This document shows positions 50,101-62,100 of a DNA stretch of 64,000 nucleotides, one piece after another. The stretch's first letter is position 1; the number at the start of each line of letters is the position of its first letter. This stretch comes from Typha latifolia. Its lineage: Eukaryota > Streptophyta > Magnoliopsida > Poales > Typhaceae. The stretch spans positions 11,098,001-11,162,000 of the forward strand of contig CM034105.1 in assembly GCA_019914945.1 (NCBI GenBank), given 5' to 3'. The translations under genes and the position numbers were made by a program. The notes beneath the pieces are model-generated. The model was given only the letters and a program-made list of their open reading frames with translations. It had not been told where the DNA came from and ran no database searches.

Positions 50101-53100
50101 TCTTGTTGGGAGTTAGAAAAGTAATCAACGGACTAGAACTTGATATTCATAAGCAAATCTTTTATGATAGAGAAGTGAGTTATTATTTAATTAAATAATT
50201 TTATTATTATTTGTTTCAAATTTTAATATATTTAATTTTTTATAAAATGTATTCAATTATATATCTTAGATGAAGAAATATAGATTGAGAGCTGGCCAAT
50301 TTAATACTGCTAAAGTTGCTGCAGCTATATCTCATAACAGTCCAATTGAATGATGGTCTATTTATGGATGGGAGGAGGCGTCAAATTTGATACAAATAGC
50401 AAAGAAGATCTTAAGTCAAATTGTATCTTCATCACAGTGTAAAATAAATTGGACTACATTTTCCTTGATCCACACCAAAACACGTAATCAATTGACAATA
50501 GAGATATTAGAGAAATTAGTGTTTTGCCATTATAATATAAGATTAAGGGAGAAATATTTTAAAAGAAAGATAAAAAATGATCAGTTGATTGATTTAAATC
50601 ATATTTTTGATGAAGAAGACCCCCTAACTCTATGGATCAAAGAAGTGGAAGATAGATTATTAGATGATAGAGATAACCCATGATTAGATGAGGCATTAGG
50701 GGAGACCACAACTAGAGCAGAAACTAGTACAAGTCATTCGATAGCGAGAGATAGTATAGCTACTAGTACCAGTGATAATTCTGATAATCCTAATGATACA
50801 CCTGGTGGTGAGATCATCCATTCTACATTTGCTAAGGGAAGTCAAGAAGGCATAAGGATTAAAGACAGAGAAACTGAGGATGTACATATATATCAGCAAC
50901 GTTGTTATCAAGATGTTGTTTCCTATAACTATGGTTCATCAAGTATTTATTTTTTCGAACCATCACATGATCCATATGCTGATTATTATCCTCCTCAGCA
51001 TCTTCAGTATTCTCCTCAGTATCCTCAGTATCCTCAGACAGAAGGTCCACATATTGATAATTATCCACCTCAGAGACAACAAAATATATTTGATATGAAT
51101 GATATAATGCAATCACTCTTTGGAGCACCAAGCCCTAGACACCATTATTTATAAACTTATAGTGATTATTATGAAGACGACCACAGGGATTTACGAGAGC
51201 TAGCTCGATATTCATCGAAGTTTTAACTTTTGAGTAAGTTAGTAATTTTGTTTAATTTTTAGGGCTCATATATGAATAATTATTATTTTCTTATTTTTTT
51301 ATCATATTTTCTAAAAAATTTAAAATTTTCCTGCATTTTTAAGAAATATTTAGAATTTTTGTAAATTAAAAAAAATCTGATCCGATCCGAACAACCGATA
51401 CGGCCGATTCGGCCAATATGTATCATTTTTCCGGAATGCCGATCCGGATCCTGATCCTGATTTTTCGAACCTTGGTTGAAACTACTACTTTCAGTGCTTA
51501 TGATTAATAAGGGAACGAAAAGGATAAAGGCTGCAATGTTGGTAACACATTCACCCACAAATTTCTCCAATATACAGACTTAGGTTCAAAAGAAATTGAA
51601 AAAAATGATGCATTAGTGAAACACATACAGATCTCAAAAAAATATGCATCACTACAAGGAATTCTTTTCACATAAATAATACCATATATTGTTGTAACAG
51701 ATGCAAAAGTAGAAAAAATATATAGTCTACAATAGTGGTGTTCAATATTGAACTAGAACTATATTTAACTACCGAATACCGACAAATATTTCCTGTTTTA
51801 TAAAATGTATTCATTATGCTGGTCATTTTATATATACTTATTTGATAATTTGGCAAATCTGATTGCCTAGGAGACATATTCCATGACCTAAACATATCAG
51901 GAAATGCAAAACAAATGATAACTTGTATTCTGTATAACAGAAATGATTTATAATCTGCATACTGAGACAAAGGGAGTGACATGATAGAATAGAATACTAA
52001 GAAAAAGAAAAAAGAACTAGTTGAATAATATATGATTGACTACTTAGTACTTACATCGAGAGGAGGGCTTAGAAGTTCAATTCCATTACTTATTTGACCA
52101 TAGGGTTCCATTAAATCAACCACTTGCTGCATATCTTCCTTCGTTAATGTAAGACCGAGATGATCAACTACACCCTTGCTTATCCTTTTGGAAAGTTTAG
52201 TACTTCTCAGCCACTTAGGTATTGTACTACTCATAGTCTGCATTGCATGTACATGGTTATCTAAGTCAATCATGCAACCATCTCTATAAAAAATAAACAA
52301 ATAAAATAAAAGTAATACAAATTGTGCATGATTCTAATATCCTATTTTGCACAAAAGGCTTCAATGGAATATGCAATGTAAATCTTGTATTTTAGGTTTA
52401 ATCAGACGATAAAAATCTTGCTTGCAGAATTAACCACAGCTACAGATGTATATACATCCAGCAGCAGCGGTGATAGGATAAGTTCGAAACCAGCACTGAG
52501 TGGTGAAATTTATGCGTCTACATTAAGAAAATACCAACTTCTGGATAAGATCAGCGAAATGACAGTCAGAAAGATTGAGAAATAGAACCATCTGATTCGA
52601 TTTGTTCTCAATAGCCATGAGATGATAATCTTAGGGTGATCCTTTAGTCAATGGATATTCCAGATCCAAGTGGCAGAGTCACAAAGTGTAGGAAAACTTT
52701 CCTAGTTATAACATATGATGTCATAATTGAGTAAAGATTCCTAGATAAGACTTAAAAAAAAAAAAGTACCATAAGAGCAGCAAGTAAACTCGGGATATCT
52801 CATCTCATATACAACTGTATTAAACTGGTAAAAATAACCAATCTGCTGACAACTAATATGCAACTAAGAGAGCCCTCAAAAGTCAGAACAACCTCAGTTA
52901 CTTTAACTAGCGAAACAGAAGGTTTCTTAAGACAGTACAAGGGCAAGGTATCATGATATGAATAAAGTGAATATCAGCCAAGCATCATCCTCTAATGCTC
53001 TTGAAATTAGGCAAACCATTGTATCGGTATTAATTAAATTTGAAGTAGCAAGTAGCAACCTCCTTGCTATGCTAGTTCAACTTAAATAGCAACCTTTGAT

Positions 53101-56100
53101 GATAAGTAATAAGGAATTAACCAAGTTAGCATTACTAGTATTTCATACCGCAAACCAGCTACAATAGCACATTAGCTCATCGGTGTCAAGAAACTTGTTC
53201 CGAAATGCACTACCTTCCAGAGCCAAAGGAACAAGTTTTAACTCTACAGGCCTTAGCAAAATTGTCTTTTCTGCAACCTGAAAAGGATAACCCAAAATTG
53301 ATTATAAAATATTCTGAGTGATCAAGAAGTTTCCATAAAAGTAATATATCTCAAAGTAAAGCAGTAATAAATTTGAAACTACAAAAAGTATCCGCAGTTG
53401 ATGAGTCAGCAGTATTAGTGTTGTCTTTTAATTATTTCTTTTAATGTGCGTAGCATTATTCTGGTGAAAGTAAAAAGGATAAGGGACTCTCGGTCCTAAC
53501 AACCTTTTGTATCCTTTGATTTGGAACATGCCATGGGTCACAGGGTCAGTCATCCTTTCAGAAATTTGCTATGGAAGGAGAAGAGAGGAATCAGCTGATA
53601 AAGATGAATACTAATGATCATTTAAATAACAGTTTTTCGGCCCTGTCTTTGACAGCAGCTGAACATTGCTAGTCAACAAAGGTGGAGCTATCTTGATCGG
53701 TCAGAGAATGAATGTTCTTAATCAATTGAAGAATGATGACATCTTGGCTCGAAACACTTTTTACGAGTAGCCTATGTACTTATTCTACTGAACCAGAGAC
53801 TTACATCCCACCCTCAACTAAATTTCTTCTTAGTAGGAGGCTGGAACAAAAAGAGAAATGTGACAAGAGAAGTCAAGTTGGATGCTGGATGCTGCAAAAT
53901 TCTCTAGAAATATGGTTTTGCAAAGAAACCTTGTTAATATTGTTCCACTATTAAGAAATATTTAAAAAGAGTTTCCGCAAAGAGTTTAATTAGGGAGTTT
54001 ACAATTATAACATACTCGGTATTATCTGTCACCATGATGTTCTAACTTCTAAGACAAATCACAAAAAATGTGAATCATTCTCATTTTTTGTCACTTGCAT
54101 AAATATCAGATCACATTACAGTACAAAGTTAGAGCTGCTAAGGCCACAAAAAAAAAATTGTTATACTGCACCTAGTCCAATCATAGTCAAGTTAGATAGT
54201 AGTGCAAAATTGCAAATGGTTATAAGCCCAGCTTTTCTCAAAGATATAAGGAAAGCTAATGACTTCAAATGTGCTGAGATGTGTCATGCTCAATATCATC
54301 ACAGTCTAGTATGGTATACCTGAATAGATTAATATATAACTGTATATCAATTTTAGTTGTTGCATACTTACATACAGGCTAGCTTATTATAGAAGAAAAT
54401 ATGGGAACAAGGTCCTACCACAGTGTTAGTGTAAGGCTTTCATAGGGTTGAGCATATCCTGCAATGATCTAATAAAGGTTCATGCTATCTACAATATAAG
54501 GAAAAAATCAAGGATGGCCATGCTAGTCATTATGCCGAAGTGGAGCCATTTTTTTAAATTTTTTCTATTTTCATCAATCATCATCAAATCAATTTTAATC
54601 ATTTTTTTAACAAATGGTATGACACGTAGAGCTCATTTTTTTTAATTTTTTCTTATTTTCATCAATTAACTACTAGTCAAGCTGAATCTTCACAATCAGT
54701 TACTAGTCAAGTTAGACCATCTTCATGATTAATTGATCCCTTAGAAGGCTTAGATAAAATTGATGATAATGAGACTAGAGATGATAATGATGACGATGAT
54801 GATGGTAATGCTGATGGTGACGGTGATAATAACGAGATTTAGTCTGGTAGTAGTGATGATGGAGATAAACATGCGTCACTGCCACACAACCATCTTAGAG
54901 AGGTATTATTTTTACAGATGAGAAAAACTTCCCACATGCCATCAAATATCAAGACCACAGGACCAAGACCTAGAGAACTACAAGGCAAAATTTATTAGAG
55001 ACAGAAGAAAGGATAGGGACCATCTCAAGCTCAACATGATTATAACCAGATAAAAGGACTTGAGTTTGTAAGTGGCAGAGCATCAAGAGAGATATGCCCA
55101 CGAGATGATATGAGTTCATCATCATTAACATCATATCAATCACACCCACCAGAGCCACAACACTGTTATTATATTCTATATCCACAATCTGCATATGTTT
55201 ATAGTGTGTCTGTGTCGATGTTAGTCGTTTCTATGTATGTTCACTATCCATATCATATCATAGGAGAATTGCAAAATTTTTATCTGTATAAAGACTATGT
55301 GAGACATTACAATGAGTAATACTATTAGTGGATAAGTTTTGAAAATTATCGACAATATTTAATGCAACATTCTCGTATTATTTTTATACCGGCAAATGAA
55401 ATCTTTGATCCTTCTCGTCATTCTACGTTCAACTAAATATTAGTTTTAAGTATTGAACTATTATCAATTAATATTATATATTTAATATTATTATATGTTC
55501 AATTATACTATGAAGCATTCAATCATATTATGAAGTGTTCAATCATTAATATTAGTTTTAATGAATGTATTCAATCATATTATATGTTAAATATTATTTA
55601 TATTTAATTATTATTTTATCTTTAATAAACTAGATCATTTAAAAAAATAATCTAAAGATAAAACACTATAACGTAGATTTTAATACATATATTTAAACAA
55701 AAAACTAAAGATTGACATGCCGAAGACCCAAAAACATCTTTAGATATCCTAAAAAATTTGTAGATGCGCGCCACTAACACACCAAGGGATGCTGAGAGCG
55801 TGTCGACCGTGTCATACCAATGGTGGCACGGCATGGCATGTGCCACTAGCACAACCATCGTTGTAAAAAATACTAGCAATTATAAGAATGCATCACATAA
55901 TTGACTTCCATTATCACAAAAAGACCAAACGCATTTTTCACAGAGAAGAGAAGACATGACAAATTGTGATACAGGACAACTACCTCTGACACCAAAATGA
56001 CTAGAACAACTAGCTCAGGAAAAAGAAGGATATTGGATAGCAAAACGAGAGTTAAAATAGCAATTAAAACAAACATTTTAGGAACTTAGAAAGGGCTATT

Positions 56101-59100
56101 TCCAGTGCATTAATGCATTACAATTGTAGGCTTGGTTACTGGTTTAGGGCCATATCTGTTGCAGATCCAATTTTGAGAAGTAAAACGAAATCTTACCCAT
56201 ACACATAAGATAATAACCTAACTATCTATGAATCAAGTGACCAAAAAAAATTAAATTAAGCTTAAATCATGCTTAAATACTAAATTTAAGAAGATATACA
56301 GAAAAGCTCAAATAAATAGCAAAAATGAAAAAACGAGAGAGAGAGAGACTCTTTAACTAAATCATAACTAGATTTGGCTACAAGACAAATTCATGACTCA
56401 CTAAACTGAAATTGTGTACCAGTTGATTCCCTACTCACATTTTAGTATGGTCACTGACACATGGAGAATTGCAGGTTTGTTTGTCTAATTGTAAACAGAT
56501 GCAAGAGAAACCAAAAGGTATACAATTTATAAAGGATTCAAAGCAGTTGCACCTTTTTCCAATCTACAAAATCAATTAGATCATTATCCATAGTTTCTTT
56601 TGCCGCTAAGCGTAATATTTTTTCCCTTTCTATCTGAGTTGGTCGTTGAAGATGCAATACTCTATCCATTCGACCAGGTCGTTGCAAAGCCTCATCAATT
56701 TGTTTAAGATTTCTGGTTGTTGCTATCAGAACTACTCCATCTTGCTTTTCAAACCTGTAAGAAGTATGCCGCAGGCAAGCCAAATGTTCAGCATCATGTA
56801 ATAAGGGTGGAAGAACAAAGAATTCAATATTTATGTACAACCAAAACAAGGGACCATTTAAAGCTTTAGGTTGAACTTCCAGAGCAAAAATGGACTTAAG
56901 AAAAAAGATGTGACATCCAGCTTCGATGAGGACATTGAAACTAATAAAGAAAAAGATTGTCGTGCTGCACTTATCGTACCTGTAGAGGATCAGCACATCC
57001 CAATCACCTAGGCAGCTTGCAAAGCTGGCAAGCCGCCGCGCCAAGCAGCTTAGTAGGATGGCAGGTGCGCTGCCTCACCATGGCAGCCCCCAAAACCACT
57101 TTAAGAAACACTAATTTTTCAATTTACAATAACGGACTCTAGTGTGAACCTTTAAAAATGTGCATCAACTTTAAAAAAAAAAAATCACGGTTCCCAAAAT
57201 TGGTCGATCCCGAGTTAGATTAAACAATCCCAACTAACTCGAAGTTCTCTCTAAGATCGGCCATTTTCGGTCGAACCTATTTTTTTTAAAGATTCAAGTC
57301 GAATCTAAAATGGATTTGACCTAGGAAATATTAGTAATTGATATCATTAAATGCCTTCTTTTCAAGTTTTCAGTTTTTACCATCTATCTCTCACACACTC
57401 TTCTCCCACCTCTCACACTTCATCGAGCTCATCCGGTAATCCCCTCCGGCAACTCCACACTCTGGTAAACTCAGATGAGTGTTTTATTTCTAGTTTTTGT
57501 TGTTATTTTCCTCATTTCTCTGCTCTCTTTCTCTCACACTTCTACAACACTAATTTATTAGCATAGAAATTTACCAAATTCAGCTCAAAATTCATTCTGG
57601 TTTTGAGTGAGTTTTTCTTTTTAGTTTTTAAGATTCATATATGAGTACTTTTATTTTCTTATTTTTTTGTTATTTTTTCTAAATTTTAAAAAAATTTCAT
57701 GCATTTTTAAATAATATTTAAAAGCTTACTTGATTAAAAAATAGTCAAATCCAATACGGGCAGCCAATACGATCAATATAGTCGATATAGCTGATACGTA
57801 TCTATAATCGATCATGATCTCGGTACCGAGTTTCGGAACCTTGAAAAATATATGCACTCAATATTATAAGCTAAATCAAAAAATCAAATGCAATTAAATT
57901 ACAAAAGGCCCTACATATGGGTTGATCTCAACCCAATAAAAATATTAGTCCAAAATTTACTAATAAATATGAAATTTTGTGAATTCTCCTCCAATTTCAA
58001 AAGTGCAAAGGAAAGTCATCAAATTTGTGTCAATTATTGTAGAGTCCAAATAGCTTAACTACAATTTATTGGCGAGATTTCAGCCATAATGCAAAATTAG
58101 GGTTTAGTCAATATATTGTTAGATCCATAAACAAATTTAGAAAAAAAAAAAGAAGTTAGAGAAAATCATCAAATTGGACTCTAATAGGCATATGATTCAA
58201 ATGGATCAACCTTCTATGTAATGATCTACTTCATGTTACAACAATTTTGCCCTCTAATTTGAACTTAAATTATGTTATAGGTTTTATCTTCAAGACATTT
58301 TTATTGTTATACCTTGCCTCTGACTCATATTCCTATTTCTTCATATAATTTGACATTTTCACCAATATGTAGGACTAAAGACTCTTCATATAATTTGACA
58401 TTTTCACCAATATGTAGGACTAAAGACTTTCCTTGTATTCATTAAAAGATATTTTTAAGCTGAAAAAGGCCTAAATAGCTATTTTATAGTGCCCCGAGAC
58501 CATTTTATTATGCCAATGGTATGTCAATGTGTGCTACGCTCGCATGGCATCTCCCATGAGCCATAGTCGAGACAGCCCATGCCAATGGCATGACGCTCGT
58601 TGCTTCTAGGTATTCGAGCAAATACCTCACTCAAGGATGGTGGTGCCGGTGGTGGCACAGCACCTAGGACACCACCAATGGCACACTCCATGTCGAGCCG
58701 TGTCGACTGGCATGGCTACATGCCAAGCTGTGCCAGTCTGGCATGGCTGCGTGCTGAGTTGTGCTAATCCGGCATGGGTGCGTGCCAGTCTTCGTGCCGA
58801 TGTGGAGCTTTTTTTTCTATTTCTATCAATAATCATCAAATAAAGTCTTTGATCCTTCTCGTCATTTTATGTTCAACTAAATATTAATTTTAATTATTAA
58901 ACTATTATCAATTAATATTTTATATCGAATATTATTATATTATAGAATATTCAATCATTAATATTAGTATTAATGAATGTATTCAATCATATTATGTGTC
59001 GACTAATATTTATATTTAACTATTATTTTATCTTTAATAAAATAAGTCATTTACAAAAATAATATAAAGATAAAACACTATAAAATAAGTTTTAACATAT

Positions 59101-62100
59101 ATATTTAAAACTAAAATCAAAAACATCTCTAAATATTCTAAATTTTTATTAAAAATATGTTAAATGCGTGTTGGTTGACACAGCATGGCCATCGTTGACC
59201 TCACTTAGATACCTCAAAAGCACTAAAGGATTCTAGGTAGTGGAGCTCTTCAGGGCAACTAGGTGATGATCTATTGCCAACAAGCATGACAGCCAACCAC
59301 AAATCAATTGCAAATAAGTGTTAATGTCGAACTTGAGAAAGGTTTATATTTGCATAAAATCATCTGCTTTCCACCGGAAAGGTGATCATGTATTTATTTG
59401 ATAATTCTACAAACTAAAGCTATTTTTCAAATTTGTTGGAGAAATAAGTGGGTTTCCAAACTAATTGGAAGGGTAGGTTCATATCCAATGAACCGCTTTC
59501 GATGAGCATGATTGCTCTCAAGATCAGCATCTCTTCACTTGGGCATTCTTCAGCATTTTGTCAGATTGTTACATATGCACAGAAAGACAGCCAAATTTGA
59601 GTGCAATTCACTTTCATCAAAAGTGGTTAAATTGATTCCTCCAAAATATTTGAACACTCACCTAATCCTCTATTAAGTTTGAAAAATTACTTAATTTGCA
59701 AGAAAAGTTTTTCTTTAACATAGTTCTCAAACTTCATCACTTATCACATATTTGTATTTGATTAAAGATTAATAACATTTTGGCTCCCTCTGTATCGCTT
59801 TCACCTTCTCAAAAAAAAAATTTAATACATAAACCTCTTGAATTATCTAATTGTATCACTAAATTCCCTTTATAAATATTTTATTTTCAATAGAAATAAT
59901 CTTAAAAGTTACTAACTTAATAAATAGACAAAAATACCCTTGTTTCCTTCTATATCTTTCCATCTTCTCTTTTAGTTGTCTCTATAGCAACTTCTCCAAA
60001 TATTGAACTCTAAGTGATCTTCTCAAACTACTTCAAAATCTACTTATAACAGGAGAGGGAGAAAGAAAATAAGGGTATTTTTGTCCATTTAATTAGCTAG
60101 CCAATTTTTACAACATTTTTCTAACAGAATTTCTAACGAAGTGGGGCTTATTGGCTTAATGATATAATTAGATAATTCTGAGGATGTATGTGCCCACTAT
60201 TTCTCTTGAGGGAGTGAAAGTGATACAAACTGATAGTTTAGGAGGTCAAAATGTAATTAACCATTTGATTAACTATCATCGTCACACTTTACAATTCATG
60301 TAAATATGGGTATGATATTATCAATCCCTGGCAACAATTAATGATGAGTAAAGAAACTTTTGCTTCGACTAGATGTACCAATGTAATGTCCATATCTCTA
60401 AAACTAGGTCAATCTCACGATTATGACTAGTAAAAATGTAAATCCTCTTGATCTTCTCTGAAGCATCTTTGCATATTAAATGGATGGTGATGTGCCCTTT
60501 CAAGTATATTTAAGTATTTAACTACATCTTGGTAAATATGGAAATTTCTTTCCTTGACAAAGAAGTGGGCATTGAAACTCGAAAGATGAAAATCAAATGG
60601 ACATTATGAGGTTGCTGAATGCTGATTGACCAATTGGTATCATATCTCATACATCATAACCGAGGGCTATGCAATCCATGACTTGTACGGTTGTACCTAT
60701 ATATACCAAAGTGAAGCAAACAGTACATCTAGTAGATCGTATTTCAAACAATTACAGCTTTGCAAAAATAGGCAAAGAAATAACTAACAAGGGGAAGTAA
60801 AGAAAATTACCCATCAAGTTCAACAAGAAGTTGATTAATAAATGCCTCATGATCTTGCTTTTTAGTGTGAATGAATTGCCCTCGGACGCCCGCAAACAGA
60901 TCAAAATCCTCAACAAAAATTATTACTGGTGCCTGCAAATATTAGTTAATATTATTTCTGTAAGGAATCTAAGAAATATATCATTTCAAGAAGGATATAT
61001 CAGAATTTCTATGAATTGGTTGCCCAAGGTAAAAATGAGTGAAAAAAGGTTTAAGTGCAATACTGCTTGGGAAGTTACAATTTCAAATTTTCATTATAAT
61101 GAAATAGAAAGTGTCTCTTAATTGGAAAGGCTCATCTTTCTCTCTCGTCTAGATTATTGCCATTCCAAGAGGACATTTTGCAGGGTGGTTCCTCCTGAGT
61201 TGCATGAGCATAAACTGCAACGAAAAAGGAAGATCACTGTAACCAGGCCCCACTGGCCACCAAACCTCTAGCTTCTATAACAAGTTGCTTTATTGCCTAG
61301 TTTTGCTTTGGTTAGGAAATTTGCAACAATGCTCCGTTCATATGATTTTGTCAATTCTTTTAGAGCCTTCTCATCTTTGAGATGCGCCATGCTGATGATG
61401 ATTAAATAGATTTGCAGCTCTTAATCAAGTATAATAGGAAAGTGGTTCTCTTTAAGACCAAATAACATTATAACTTAAAAGACCAATTAAAGACTTTTCA
61501 GATTCACCGCTTAGAAAAGGACCAATCCCACTAATTTTGGAAAATACTTTCTAATCATCCCTACTTGTAAAGAATAACAGCAGGCATGATATTAACTACA
61601 GCAAAATGGTTAACACAACAAATTTCATAAGCCCACTATATCACATCCTGCATGACAGAAATAGAACAAGTAATAATAAAAATCTGAAAATATCATGTAC
61701 TAGATTTGTCTGAAGCATCGAGAGATTAAAATCAATAGGAAAAGAGGGAAAAAAACTATCAAGAAATATTAGCTAAGAAAAGAGGATGACCAAATCCCTT
61801 GCTGTCTGGAACAACTCCCTGACATTCGACGCACTTTGACCAACCCATAGCCCAGCTTCTAGTTGGCGAGCTTTGACTTCAACAACAGGAACTTTAGCTT
61901 CTGCTGCTATAGCCAGTGCAAGGGATGTTTTTCCTGTTCCTCTCTCACCAACAATAAGAACTCCCTACACTTCAAAAATAGCAAGGATTATCTTCAATAT
62001 TCAATAATAAAATGATTTATTAAGAGATACAAAACAGAACCTCAATCAACACTATTGATTGTACAATAATGATTGTATCAGATTCACTATTAACAATATT

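Noticed and set aside
56538..57044. 168-codon minus-strand frame taken as one protein
   Set aside because: Only 56553-56754 is a FTSHI5 exon; the rest is intron read-through before the acceptor at 56755.
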